Shown here in pieces: positions 43,692 through 53,117 of a stretch of DNA of 64,000 bases (position 1 is the first letter of the stretch; every line of letters begins with the position of its first letter). The position numbers and the translations under genes were made by a program. The notes under the pieces were generated by a model. That model did no database searches and was not told where the DNA came from. It saw nothing but the letters and a program-made list of their open reading frames with translations. This stretch comes from JAVJRN01 sp040218415. Lineage in GTDB: Bacteria > Bacteroidota > Bacteroidia > Cytophagales > Cyclobacteriaceae. The DNA is taken from NCBI GenBank assembly GCA_040218415.1, contig JAVJRN010000080.1, positions 62,001 to 126,000 on the forward strand. The letters run 5' to 3'.

Positions 43692-44789
43692 TTAGGAGTT
43701 TCTTTTTGACTTAGAAATATCTGATGTTTTGAAAGTAGTTACGTTACTACCCAGATATTTCTTCTTCATCACAATCCTGTCAATTACTAAACCAAATAGA
43801 ATAACATTCAATAGTAAAAACCCTAGAATTAAATTGAGCCCAAGTATCGATGAAAAACTATATCCAACCCACACTTCTACAAGCGTAAAAAGAAATAGAG
43901 TCAAAGTTGCTTGACCATGATTCAACCCAATTTTCAACAAACTGTGATGTATGTGATTCCTGTCTGGGTAAAAAGGAGATCGTCCGTTTAGCACCCTAAC
44001 AATAAACACTTTCAAAGTGTCGTAAACAGGAATCGAAAGAATCGCAACTATCAATGGTAGCGTTTCAGCTATAGGAAGATCAACACTAAGACTGCTTGCA
44101 TTCATAGCTGCTATTGACAAAACAGCCACGACAAAACCTACCAGCATGGATCCTGTATCTCCCATAAATATTTTTGAAGGAAACCAGTTAAAGAATAAAA
44201 AGGCTATGAGCGACCCACTTAATGAAAAGGCGATCACAGAATAACCGTTTAAGCCTAGAATTAAAAAACACCACCCTAATACCACGCATGATACAGCACC
44301 GATTGAGCCTGCAAGACCATCGATCCCATCAATTAGGTTAAAGGCATTCGTTACACCAATAATAAAAAGGACTGAAATTACCAGCTCCAGATTATACGGT
44401 AAATCTGTAATACCAAGTATACCATATAAGCCAAAGAATCTAATATCTGAAACGAATACAATAATTAATGCCGCCAAGATCTGAACAGCAAACTTTTGCC
44501 GTGCCTCTAAACTGGCAATGTCATCCCTCACTCCCAACATGAAAATCATAATTATACTGGCTATAAAATATTTCAGTTCATAAAATTCTGGCCCATCAAG
44601 TGCAGTAAAAATGGCTAAAATAAAACCCACAAAAAATGCTAAACCACCCAGGGAAGGGGCATTGGACCTGTGAACTTTCCTATTATCTGGTATGTCTAAT
44701 AAGTCAATAGACTTAAATATCTTGATAACTACCGGAATCAAAAAGAAAGAAACAGTAAACGATATGGCGAGAGCGATTAAAGTTAACAT
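43692..44789 (-). CDS. WecA/TagO/MraY-family polyprenyl-phosphate sugar-1-phosphate transferase
   Basis: This GT4-type membrane enzyme starts polysaccharide assembly by moving a sugar-1-phosphate (commonly GlcNAc-1-P) onto undecaprenyl phosphate. Motifs are the early DIPDNRKVHRSNAPSLGG (about 34-51), NAFNLIDGIDGLAG, IFMGDTGSMLVGFV and the C-terminal YPDRNHIHHSLL. About ten to eleven membrane segments fill the 365 residues. It lies just before the exosortase and WcaJ-like genes, so the locus has two candidates for the first step of glycan synthesis. Confidence 0.93.
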   Translation of the reverse strand: MLTLIALAISFTVSFFLIPVVIKIFKSIDLLDIPDNRKVHRSNAPSLGGLAFFVGFILAIFTALDGPEFYELKYFIASIIMIFMLGVRDDIASLEARQKFAVQILAALIIVFVSDIRFFGLYGILGITDLPYNLELVISVLFIIGVTNAFNLIDGIDGLAGSIGAVSCVVLGWCFLILGLNGYSVIAFSLSGSLIAFLFFNWFPSKIFMGDTGSMLVGFVVAVLSIAAMNASSLSVDLPIAETLPLIVAILSIPVYDTLKVFIVRVLNGRSPFYPDRNHIHHSLLKIGLNHGQATLTLFLFTLVEVWVGYSFSSILGLNLILGFLLLNVILFGLVIDRIVMKKKYLGSNVTTFKTSDISKSKRNS

Positions 44790-45063
44790 CTAAAGTAAAT
44801 TTAAAGGAAAGCGACAAGTTCGAATAGAATATTAGATGAATTTAATGTTAAGAGGGTTGGAATACTTCTTTTGTTGGTTAAGGTCACACCATAATTCTAA
44901 TTTGATGAAATGAATGATATGTTAGAAGGGGAATATTAAAGAGAAAGTAGGTTTTTTTGATTCCTTTTCAATTTTAAATTTACTTTCAATCGTATCTTAG
45001 TTGATAACTTACACTTTAAAGTCGTAGGGGTCTATATATCGGGTTAAAATAAAAATTCAAACA

Positions 45064-45618
45064 GTGTCTGACAAGATAAGGAGCATATTAAAAAAATTCG
45101 TCATTCGATCAACGGTCATCTTTATTGTTTGGATGGTCGCTTATCATGGCTTTATTGGCCCAAATGGTAAAGCAGACGAATGGCTTACAACTAAAGTAGT
45201 ACAGTCAACGAAAATAGGTCTTACACTGCTTGGATATGACACAACCCCACGAAAGGGCGATTCGGAAAAAGGAGATAACTCAAGGTTCGTTTATATTGAT
45301 GGCCAGCCTGTAGTTCTAGTAGATGACCCGTGTAATGGATTAGAACTAGTGGCATTGTTTATTGGATTTCTTTTGTGCTTTCCAGGACCCCTCCGTTATA
45401 AAGCTGTAATTATCCCAGTGGGATCTTCGATCGTATTTCTCATTAATGTAATCAGAGAGGTAGTTCTTGCCTTGAACTATAAGTACTTTCAACAAACGTT
45501 CGATTTTAACCATAAATACACTTACGTCTTTTTCGTCTATCTTGCTATTTTCTTAATGTGGCGTTTCTGGCTCAACCAATACTCATCAATTGGAAAAAGG
45601 ATCGCGCATGAAAATTAG
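45064..45618 (+). CDS. Exosortase-family transpeptidase-like membrane protein (XrtF/XrtX-like)
   Basis: This is a short 184-residue exosortase. The catalytic Cys90 is in DDPCNGLELVALFIGF, the Arg131 in NVIREVVLA and the His150 in FNHKYTYVFFVYLAIF, each within or next to a membrane segment, matching the exosortase/archaeosortase triad. About five membrane segments are present. Exosortases cut C-terminal sorting signals and move the protein to the surface, often in exopolysaccharide loci. No substrate with such a signal is visible here. The start is GTG. It overlaps the next gene by 11 bases. Subfamily naming is by recall and not certain. Confidence 0.88.
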   Translation: MSDKIRSILKKFVIRSTVIFIVWMVAYHGFIGPNGKADEWLTTKVVQSTKIGLTLLGYDTTPRKGDSEKGDNSRFVYIDGQPVVLVDDPCNGLELVALFIGFLLCFPGPLRYKAVIIPVGSSIVFLINVIREVVLALNYKYFQQTFDFNHKYTYVFFVYLAIFLMWRFWLNQYSSIGKRIAHEN

Positions 45619-46093
45619 TATCAACCGCATTCTAGTTCTTGCGGTGCTTGCCTCTATTATGGTCTATGGAATTCTAAAAAACTGGGTTCTTAAAGCTTAC
45701 GCGTCTTTTTTAGATAGTGCAGCTGGTTTAATTGGTTTAGATGGAAATGCCCTTTTTAGATTAGTCAGGAATCAAGCCGAAATTGAATCGGTTAGACACC
45801 AAACCCTTGGTTGGTTGATTTACTATCCAACATACTTTCTCCTTCACATAGTATTCATTTTTCTGCTTTTTGACAGAAATCGTAAAGTTAGAAACTACTT
45901 AACCATAGGTCTATCTGTATTGATTATCCTCCTATTGAGTGGGTGGAGCTTATTTAGCATAATCGGCATGCACGAAATAAGCTATTTTTGTAGGCTTCAA
46001 TTTCGAAATCTTTTCGGATTACCCTTCATTTTACTCGCAATTGAAGGGGGTAGAATATTGTACAATGATGTGGAAAACTTAATAAAGGACTGA
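45608..46093 (+). CDS. Exosortase-linked small membrane protein
   Basis: The 161-residue protein has about four hydrophobic segments (ILVLAVLASIMVYGILKNWV, LIYYPTYFLLHIVFIFLLF, TIGLSVLIILLLSG and a last one near FGLPFILLAIEGG). I do not recognise a named family by motif, though small membrane proteins follow exosortases in other Bacteroidota polysaccharide loci. The ATG at 45608 is chosen over a TTG six codons earlier, and it overlaps the exosortase stop by 11 bases. This tight coupling suggests the two act together, perhaps as a complex. Confidence 0.75.
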   Translation: MKISINRILVLAVLASIMVYGILKNWVLKAYASFLDSAAGLIGLDGNALFRLVRNQAEIESVRHQTLGWLIYYPTYFLLHIVFIFLLFDRNRKVRNYLTIGLSVLIILLLSGWSLFSIIGMHEISYFCRLQFRNLFGLPFILLAIEGGRILYNDVENLIKD

Positions 46094-46131
46094 ATGTCTA
46101 ACTTTAGGTTACCGTCTAACTCACCATGATT

Positions 46132-47493
46132 TTAATAAGCGTTTTCATTTCCCTTTAAAATTGAGACTATTGTTAAAAAGATAATCTGAATGTCAAACTT
46201 CATGGTCCAGTTTTTCACATAAAACCGATCTAGCCTGACCCGTCCGCTCATATCATTAAAATCAGCGGTCTCTCCTCTAAATCCTTTGGCTTGAGCAAGA
46301 CCAGTAATGCCTGGCTTAACGGCATGTCTCTGCCAGAATTTCTCAATTGTAGGCTGATACTTTTCATTGAGCTTGATTGGGTGAGGCCTTGGCCCAACGA
46401 TTGACATCTCTCCAATAAAAACATTTATAAATTGAGGAATTTCATCCAGACTAGTTTTTCTTAGAAAGCTTCCGAACTTGGTGATACGAGCGTCATTCTT
46501 GGTTGCTTGCCTAGAATCTGCCTCTGCGTTTACGACCATTGTTCTAAATTTCCAACATAGAAAGAATCTATTTCCTCTTCCATGCCTATTCTGCTTAAAG
46601 AATACTGGACCCTTTGACTCCAACTTGATGATTAGGCCTATTATAGGAACAAGCCATGATAATAAAAAAAGCATGACAAAAGACGAAAATATAATATCGA
46701 AAGCTCTTTTTGATAGCTGATTTAAAGGACTATCTAGAGGTATGGGATTTAAATTCAAGACTGGAATAAATCCGTAATTTTGAATTTCTAATGCCCTATT
46801 GCTGATAGCACTAAATTGTGATAGTAGCTTGACCTTAATCAAATGGCTCTCTGCATAATCTACCAGTTGAGCAATGTCATCCTCAGATATTTTTGGTGTG
46901 TAAATAAAAAGAATATCAATCTTTTGTTCGTTTAGCTCGTTCTTTATGTCATCTATAGATGTGTTCTCATCTAGATAATCATGACATCTGTAGCCTATTC
47001 CCTTGTTATACTTAAAATAACTAATCAATTCGTCAGTTGTAGTGTGTTTCCCCAGGAATGCAACTCTTCGTATATTATATCCACGTGCTCTGTAGTAGCG
47101 GATAAAAAAGTACCAAAAAGCTCTCCATAAGATCGCTACAAAAGCAAAATACAAATAAGTGTTTAACAGAAGTTCCTTTGAAATATCATTTTGATCAGTC
47201 ACAATCCAAAATAGGAGTACAACTATAGGGTTAATGATTAGTGCAACGGAAATTTTATTTAAGTATTCAAAGAAACGTGCATCACGATAAGCTTTTTGCA
47301 AACCGAACACAAAGAATGTTATTAGCCAAATTGCGCTTAAAAGAAGTTCAAACCTAAATATTACTCCTAATTCCAAAGACTCAGACTGAAGACTACTGGT
47401 TATTATCGATAACCAGTAAGCCCCATTAAAACAAATGAGGTCTAGGATAAGAAATATTATTGGAATGTATTTCGAATATCTATGGCGAATCAT
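46132..47493 (-). CDS. WcaJ-type undecaprenyl-phosphate hexose-1-phosphate transferase
   Basis: This polyprenol phosphoglycosyl transferase attaches the first sugar-1-phosphate (often glucose) to undecaprenyl phosphate. The N-terminal half has about five membrane segments and a CoA-binding-like domain (RRVAFLGKHTTTDELI). The C-terminal catalytic domain starts KRAFDIIFSSFVMLFLLSW and has GPVFFKQNRHGRGN, WKFRTM and the SLDEIPQFINVFIGEMSIVG motif. At 453 residues it is full length. It is separated from gmd by a 207-base gap, the largest break in this run, so it may have its own promoter. A WecA-like gene two loci away could serve the same step. Confidence 0.93.
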   Translation of the reverse strand: MIRHRYSKYIPIIFLILDLICFNGAYWLSIITSSLQSESLELGVIFRFELLLSAIWLITFFVFGLQKAYRDARFFEYLNKISVALIINPIVVLLFWIVTDQNDISKELLLNTYLYFAFVAILWRAFWYFFIRYYRARGYNIRRVAFLGKHTTTDELISYFKYNKGIGYRCHDYLDENTSIDDIKNELNEQKIDILFIYTPKISEDDIAQLVDYAESHLIKVKLLSQFSAISNRALEIQNYGFIPVLNLNPIPLDSPLNQLSKRAFDIIFSSFVMLFLLSWLVPIIGLIIKLESKGPVFFKQNRHGRGNRFFLCWKFRTMVVNAEADSRQATKNDARITKFGSFLRKTSLDEIPQFINVFIGEMSIVGPRPHPIKLNEKYQPTIEKFWQRHAVKPGITGLAQAKGFRGETADFNDMSGRVRLDRFYVKNWTMKFDIQIIFLTIVSILKGNENAY

Positions 47494-47700
47494 ATTACAA
47501 AATTTTCTTAAAAGTAAATGTAATTTTGCATCAAGACACCTTAATTGATGTAAATGGTTGTAAAATACACAAAAGTGGGTAGAGAAAATATTAACTAATC
47601 TTCAAGTCTAATCATTTAAGACTTCCCTTAACTAAGAATTTATTAGAATCAGTTACTTCATTGAATCAAATATAAAGAAATTAAAACTGCGTTTTTACTT

Positions 47701-48666
47701 TCACTTTGTACCAATATTTTGCCTTTCTTCCTCAATCAAAATATCTAAAACTTCATAGAATGATAGATTATATTCCCATTTCAATTCCAATTTCGCCTTA
47801 GTGTTATCTCCGTAAATGTCTATTATTTCATTTGGCCTAAGTAAGGACCTGTCTTCCACAATTCTTTCTTGATCTATGTTCAAATAGTTAAAGACATAAG
47901 TGACTATGTCCCTTAATAATATTGACTGCCCAGAACAAATCACAAAATCATCTCCTTTTTCAATTTGAAGCATTTTATACATGGCTTTTACATATTCAGG
48001 AGCATAACCAAAATCTCTTTTAACACCTAAGTTTCCTAACCTCAGCTCTTTTAATTGCCCTTGCTCAATTAATAGTGCTGTACGAACTACTTTTTTAACG
48101 AAAAAATTATCTCCTCGTAGATAGCTTTCGTGATTAAATAATATTCCATTTGATATGAATATTCCATAGGATTCTCTGTAGCAGACAGAAGAAAAATGAG
48201 CCGTTGCTTTAGATATAGCATATGGGCTCGCAGGGTGCATAACAGAGTTTTCTGTAATTGGTAAATTATTGATAGATCCAAACATTTCACTGCTCGATGC
48301 TTGATAAACTTTGACTGGAGTTTCCAACATCCTAATCGCCTCAAGAATATTTAACAGTGACTGACTATTGATTTGAATTGTTGTAATAGGTTCGTTGAAC
48401 GAAGCTCCAACAGAAGACTGTGCAGCAAGATTATATATTTCATCTGGCCTAATTCTTTTAATGAGATTAATAACACTGACAAAATCCAAAATATTACATT
48501 CAACATAATTGATCTCATTTTCAATTTTCAGATACGCTAATTTCAGCTTTTGGAAACTATTTATACCTCGTACTAAACCATAAACTTCATAACCTTCCTT
48601 TAATAAGAGTTCAGCCAGATATGCCCCGTCCTGCCCCGTGATACCTGTAATTAAAGCCTTCTTCAT
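47701..48666 (-). CDS. gmd: GDP-mannose 4,6-dehydratase-like SDR enzyme
   Basis: This NAD(P)-dependent short-chain dehydrogenase probably makes GDP-4-keto-6-deoxymannose. The nucleotide-binding GITGQDGAYLAELLLKEGY is the Gmd version of the Rossmann motif, and SSSEMFG plus YAISKATAH supply the catalytic Ser/Thr-Tyr-Lys set. FNHESYLRGDNFFVKKV is another Gmd hallmark. At 321 residues it is a little shorter than usual (340-370). It overlaps the next glycosyltransferase gene upstream by 4 bases. No fucose or rhamnose reductase lies next to it, so the final sugar (for example D-rhamnose or perosamine) is not decided. Confidence 0.88.
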   Translation of the reverse strand: MKKALITGITGQDGAYLAELLLKEGYEVYGLVRGINSFQKLKLAYLKIENEINYVECNILDFVSVINLIKRIRPDEIYNLAAQSSVGASFNEPITTIQINSQSLLNILEAIRMLETPVKVYQASSSEMFGSINNLPITENSVMHPASPYAISKATAHFSSVCYRESYGIFISNGILFNHESYLRGDNFFVKKVVRTALLIEQGQLKELRLGNLGVKRDFGYAPEYVKAMYKMLQIEKGDDFVICSGQSILLRDIVTYVFNYLNIDQERIVEDRSLLRPNEIIDIYGDNTKAKLELKWEYNLSFYEVLDILIEEERQNIGTK

Positions 48667-49772
48667 TTCAATGATTTGTTTATAAATGTCTCCAGCTCTT
48701 CTTTAAATCTCTTTTTTGAAAACCTTTCTGCGTTTTTTCTTAAAATTTCAGTTTCAAAATGAATTGTTTCAAATTTCTCAATTGCCGATTTTAGAGCGGG
48801 TACGGTCTGTTCATCGAAAAAAAGAGCTGTTCCCTTAGGAGAATTTTCTTGGTATGGAATCATAGTATCTATTACTCCTCCCTTCCCAAAAGCTATTACA
48901 GGTCTTCCTGCTGCATTGGCCTCAATTGGCGTTAATCCGTAATCCTCAAATTGTGGAAAGATAAAAGCCTTACAGTTTCTATATAATTCCGCAAGTTCCT
49001 CATTTGACAGCATGCTCCTAAACTGAATATTCGATAGGGCTCTTTTCTTAAGTGCTTGCTCTTGACTTCCACGGCCTACAACAATCAAGGGCTTACCATT
49101 TTCATTAAACGCATCAATAGCCAAATCAACTCTCTTATATGGCTCGAAACGAGAAACTAAAAGATAGTATTCTGCTACTGTTTCTGAAATGCTGTAATGC
49201 TGTAGCTCAACCGCAGGATTTATCACTGGAATATGTTTGATGGGATTATATGCATCAATTAGCCTTTGTTTGGTGTCCTTAGTCATCGCTACAAAATAAT
49301 CAATTTTCTTAGATGCTTTTAAATCAACCTTTTTCAAAGTATTAATTACCATGTCCAAAAAAAATCGGAAAACTCGATTTGATTCCTTGTACACTGAATA
49401 AGAATTTGGGTTCCATGCCAATCTAAAAGGAGTATAGCAGTAGGCAAAAACCGTCGTACCACGTCCAACTCTTACATATTTAGCACAATAAGTAGTTGAC
49501 ATTATGACCGCATCATATCCGTTCAACTTAATAGATCTCATAGCCAATATACCAAAAGGGAAAAAAAGCCATTTCATTAAAAGCTCATTTCTAGCTATGA
49601 TTTGAAACCATGAAGTAATAATTTTCTTTGCCTTAAACTCTGGATAGGTTAATTCAGACCGATATGCCAAAGTATAGATGGGTGCTTGCGGATACATCTC
49701 ACTTATAGTAAGCGCAACTTTTTCGGCTCCTCCACGCCTCATGAGGTCATCATGTACAATGGCTATTTTCAT
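48663..49772 (-). CDS. GT4-family glycosyltransferase (WbaZ-like)
   Basis: This cytoplasmic GT-B fold enzyme adds a sugar to the lipid-linked repeat. HDDLMRRGGAEKVALTISEM at the start is a donor/acceptor glycine-rich loop common in WbaZ/WbpY-type mannosyltransferases. The C-terminal half carries LVSRFEPYKRVDLAIDAF and FIFPQFEDYGLTPIEANAAG with the EX7E pattern. At 369 residues it is full length. It overlaps gmd and the next glycosyltransferase by 4 bases each. The sugar specificity (mannose or a deoxyhexose is plausible beside gmd) is inferred from context only. Confidence 0.9.
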   Translation of the reverse strand: MKIAIVHDDLMRRGGAEKVALTISEMYPQAPIYTLAYRSELTYPEFKAKKIITSWFQIIARNELLMKWLFFPFGILAMRSIKLNGYDAVIMSTTYCAKYVRVGRGTTVFAYCYTPFRLAWNPNSYSVYKESNRVFRFFLDMVINTLKKVDLKASKKIDYFVAMTKDTKQRLIDAYNPIKHIPVINPAVELQHYSISETVAEYYLLVSRFEPYKRVDLAIDAFNENGKPLIVVGRGSQEQALKKRALSNIQFRSMLSNEELAELYRNCKAFIFPQFEDYGLTPIEANAAGRPVIAFGKGGVIDTMIPYQENSPKGTALFFDEQTVPALKSAIEKFETIHFETEILRKNAERFSKKRFKEELETFINKSLK

Positions 49773-50812
49773 AAAACTTTTTTAAGATAATTTGCAATTT
49801 TTAATCCTGATTTCTCCCAGTTAAATTTTTTAGTATGCTCCTTTCCTTTTTCAATTAATTCATTTTTTTGAACATCACTGAGAAGATAAAAAGCTTCAAT
49901 TGCGTTTTTCAATTCTTCCGGTGAGTCAGGGTCGAAATACATAGCAGTATCTTGATAAATTTCTCGATGAACTTCAATATCCGATAAAATTATTGGGCAG
50001 TTGCAATTTAAGGCTTCTAAAGGAGGGATGCCAAAGCCTTCATAAAAAGACGGATAGATAAACAAAGAAGAATTGCAGTAATATTCGACCAAAGCTTCCT
50101 CTGAAAGGTAACCGGTGAACCTAATTCTTTGGTCATCAATATCTTGATTATTTTCTTCATTGAAAGAGCCATGCCTCCCACCAACAATCACTAAGTTGTA
50201 TTTAGGGTCTAGTAACTTCATTGCAGCTATGATCACCTTAAAATTTTTGCGAGGGTCAATTGATCCAACGGTCAATATTTGATAGGTGCTTCTTTTTGCC
50301 TTGACAGGTGTCATTTTAGCACTTACAGCATTATAAACAACAGTAATTTTTGAACTTGGCACACTTAAGGTATGAACGATCTCATTCCTACTGAACTCGC
50401 TAACTGTGAAAAGGTGGGTCGATTTTAGTGCTATTTTTGGAATCAAAAACTGATAAAGCATCCGAAATTTCCAATCAAACCATTTGGGATTTTCAAAAAA
50501 CGCAAGGTCATGTAAAACCAAAACATTCTGCCTCCAAAACAAAGGAGCAACATTACACAGATTAAGTAATATTCCCGGTTTTCTAGACAAATATAAGGGC
50601 AACTCGATTTGCTCCCATATATGACCTGATGTAACTCCTATACACTTTACATCAAGTAATTTCAGAAACTCGCTTTCTAGCACATTTTGTGGAGCTAAAA
50701 ACTGCACTCCTGGAATTTCCCTTTTGATTATAAGAGCAACTTCTTGAGCAAATCGCTGCACTCCAGAGGTTCTTTGTGTTAAAAATCGGGCATTAATATA
50801 GATTGGCTTCAA
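49769..50812 (-). CDS. GT4-family glycosyltransferase (WbaZ/mannosyltransferase-like)
   Basis: This is a second GT-B enzyme of the group. The start KPIYINARFLTQRTSGVQRF is a typical opening for this subgroup. The C-terminal LTVGSIDPRKNFKVIIAAMK and FIYPSFYEGFGIPPLEALNC carry the conserved donor-site Glu residues. A TTG at 50812 is the best start: it gives this opening and overlaps the wzy stop as TTGA (4 bases). Starting further upstream would add an out-of-family leader. It is translationally coupled to wzy and to the next glycosyltransferase. Confidence 0.88.
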   Translation of the reverse strand: MKPIYINARFLTQRTSGVQRFAQEVALIIKREIPGVQFLAPQNVLESEFLKLLDVKCIGVTSGHIWEQIELPLYLSRKPGILLNLCNVAPLFWRQNVLVLHDLAFFENPKWFDWKFRMLYQFLIPKIALKSTHLFTVSEFSRNEIVHTLSVPSSKITVVYNAVSAKMTPVKAKRSTYQILTVGSIDPRKNFKVIIAAMKLLDPKYNLVIVGGRHGSFNEENNQDIDDQRIRFTGYLSEEALVEYYCNSSLFIYPSFYEGFGIPPLEALNCNCPIILSDIEVHREIYQDTAMYFDPDSPEELKNAIEAFYLLSDVQKNELIEKGKEHTKKFNWEKSGLKIANYLKKVL

Positions 50813-52098
50813 ATACTTACTTTTAATCTTGAAGAAAAAGTTTGATACCACAGATAAGCGATGATAATCCAGTAATAAAAAAACATATACTGCTGATAAA
50901 AAATATTTTGCAAGAATATTGAAAAAAGGATCGCTATTAAAACGTTTGCATATTTTATCTCCTTTCTATTTCTAATCAATTGAAAAAGCGGAACAAGGAA
51001 AAATAAAGCATATATAATCGAACCAATAATCCCTGTTTCGAAAAGGAAGGTCACGTACTCACTATGAAAATTGCCGTATTTATTGTCTCCGAATATATCC
51101 CTGGTATAAATGAAGGAGGTCGAGAACCCTTTTCCAAAAATTAATGCCATCATATTATTCGATAATTCATTAAAGGCTAAGTCATAAAGGTTTACATGAA
51201 TATTGGTAGACCCTTTATCTGACAATCTTGCATTCAAGGCTGTGCCGATGAATGAGAATAATTTCCCCGAAACTGAATAGACCAAAACTGAGACACAAAG
51301 CACCAAAGCTGCCAATAATTTTAGTGTCTTTTTTCTTACTCTTGTCAAAAGATGGAAATCATCAATAATATTCAGACCTATTAAGAGGAAATAAGCAGCA
51401 AATAGTGCAGCAATGGCCGACCTTGACAAAGTGAACACCACAATGAGCATAAATAATAATCGATATGACCTTAGTTTTTCATTGATGAAGGATAAGAAGC
51501 AAAAGAAAGTGAAATAATAACCACAAACATTTGGATCAATGAAACCACCTGTCAATCTTGGCAAAAATGGCCCAATGGTTCTCGGATAAAGTTCGATAAA
51601 ACTAAATGGTTCAGCGGTATATCCATAGTGCTGTCCTCTGACAAAAAAATATATCTGAATCAAACTTAGAAAAACATAAAAAATTGTACTTAATCTGACA
51701 GTATTGAATATTAGACTTTCGATTCTCTTCGACCTATCTAACATAATTAGACCAATAAAAGATGAGATTGTTGTTATACTAAATAAGACTAATCGCTTAA
51801 GTTGTAGGGCATCCTTTAGAGGCATGACTCTTATTGTTGAATAGAGTAAAAGTATTACAACAAGAATGAAATATACTTTGATATACTTGGTCAAAGTAAA
51901 GCTCCTGCTCAAAACAAAAAAATAGATAAGGGCAAAAGAAGCCAGCAATGCTGGAGAAAGAATAAAACCAGCTTTCCCGAAAAAAAGATCAACCCGAAAA
52001 AACTGTACTGACGTTAAAAAAATAAAAAAGCAGCTATCCAGTATAGAAAACTTGTACACGTTGGAAGATAATTCTAAGTCGTTCACTTTAATTTTCAA
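50809..52098 (-). CDS. O-antigen/capsule polymerase (Wzy-like)
   Basis: This is a polytopic membrane protein of 429 residues with about twelve hydrophobic segments and a large periplasmic loop around residues 265-335, the general build of Wzy/O-antigen ligase-like polymerases. Sequence motifs are weak in this family. GFIDPNVCGYYFTFFC and NFHSEYVTFLFETGIIG resemble conserved Wzy/WaaL loop features. It lies between the GT2 and GT4 genes in the run. The start appears to be TTG (a GTG four codons on is possible). The polymerase role is inferred from topology and place in the locus. Confidence 0.8.
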   Translation of the reverse strand: MKIKVNDLELSSNVYKFSILDSCFFIFLTSVQFFRVDLFFGKAGFILSPALLASFALIYFFVLSRSFTLTKYIKVYFILVVILLLYSTIRVMPLKDALQLKRLVLFSITTISSFIGLIMLDRSKRIESLIFNTVRLSTIFYVFLSLIQIYFFVRGQHYGYTAEPFSFIELYPRTIGPFLPRLTGGFIDPNVCGYYFTFFCFLSFINEKLRSYRLLFMLIVVFTLSRSAIAALFAAYFLLIGLNIIDDFHLLTRVRKKTLKLLAALVLCVSVLVYSVSGKLFSFIGTALNARLSDKGSTNIHVNLYDLAFNELSNNMMALIFGKGFSTSFIYTRDIFGDNKYGNFHSEYVTFLFETGIIGSIIYALFFLVPLFQLIRNRKEIKYANVLIAILFSIFLQNIFYQQYMFFYYWIIIAYLWYQTFSSRLKVSI

Positions 52099-52132
52099 TT
52101 AATCTATCTCGATTTTTCTTTCCAATTCTTAA

Positions 52133-53107
52133 TCAACTAGAAACGTTAGTGATCTCATCACGCGTTATCCTCCCTAAAAGAATCTTAAGTATCTCTTTTG
52201 ACCTCACCCATTGAAAACGTCTTACTCTATTCAGTAAAACAAGAAAGACACCAAAATAAACGGTAATTATACACCTTCGATGATATTTCCATGTAAACTG
52301 TATCCTATTATAAACAGTCAAAAGGTCGGACAACCTACTTCTCGTTGTTGCACGTCCTGATCCAATCGATCGACCCTCCTTGTGATAAACCATGCTTTCA
52401 GTAGCAATAAGATGAGTTTTTCCAATTTCTTGAAGCCTCCTTATAAAATCTATCTCTTCATAGTACAGAAAATAGGACTCTTCTAAAAGACCAGCCTCTT
52501 CAAAGGCCCGATTATCAATAAACATTGACGCCCCCACCGGGTAATCAACGGTTTTGGAATTCAAAAATTTAGGTAGAATAATATCATCCTTTGGCCGTCC
52601 TTCCATATAATGCCAACTAAAACCAAAATAATGATTGTAGCGACCGCCTGCAGCTTGGATGATTTTTGGTCTATCGTAATAAAGCAGTAAGGATCCAACT
52701 ATCCAGTGCTTTTCATCGACAGCATTTACTAAATGAGTTAAACACATTTCATCCAAAACCACGTCATTATTAAGCAACCAGCAAAAGTCACTCGAATTTG
52801 TTTCTATTATTCTTTTAATAGCAACATTATTTGCGTGAGCAAAGCCGCGATTTTTGGCTTTAACCAATACATATTTCTCTTCTAACAAACTGCTTTGAAA
52901 GTCCTCGTATGAAAAAGTCCGAAAGCTTTTAGACGTATGTTCTAAAAGGAACTTAGATATTTCTAAAAAAGAATCGTTATCAGGACTATTATCAACTATT
53001 ATAATTTGATAATCCAAGTAAACTAACCTAGCAATACTTGACAAGCACTCTAGCGTATCTTCCCAATTCTTAAAATTTACTAATACTATTGAGACTTTAT
53101 AAGGCAT
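52133..53107 (-). CDS. GT2-family glycosyltransferase
   Basis: This GT-A fold inverting transferase opens with VSIVLVNFKNWEDTLECLSS and IIIVDNSPDND, has the metal-binding LLNNDVVLDE (DXD-like) at about 115-124, and ends in a hydrophobic stretch (CIITVYFGVFLVLLNRV). The GRSIGSGRATT part and the rhamnosyl-type features suggest a rhamnosyl- or related deoxyhexosyl-transferase, but that is uncertain. At 324 residues it is typical. It is separated by 34 bases from wzy and 10 bases from the F420H2-dehydrogenase-like gene, all on the same strand. Confidence 0.88.
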   Translation of the reverse strand: MPYKVSIVLVNFKNWEDTLECLSSIARLVYLDYQIIIVDNSPDNDSFLEISKFLLEHTSKSFRTFSYEDFQSSLLEEKYVLVKAKNRGFAHANNVAIKRIIETNSSDFCWLLNNDVVLDEMCLTHLVNAVDEKHWIVGSLLLYYDRPKIIQAAGGRYNHYFGFSWHYMEGRPKDDIILPKFLNSKTVDYPVGASMFIDNRAFEEAGLLEESYFLYYEEIDFIRRLQEIGKTHLIATESMVYHKEGRSIGSGRATTRSRLSDLLTVYNRIQFTWKYHRRCIITVYFGVFLVLLNRVRRFQWVRSKEILKILLGRITRDEITNVSS

Positions 53108-53117
53108 ATGTTACAAC

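Noticed and set aside
44790..45063. Small frames in the gap before the exosortase
   Set aside because: The longest I found is about 25 codons with no features; the gap is AT-rich and more likely carries promoters.
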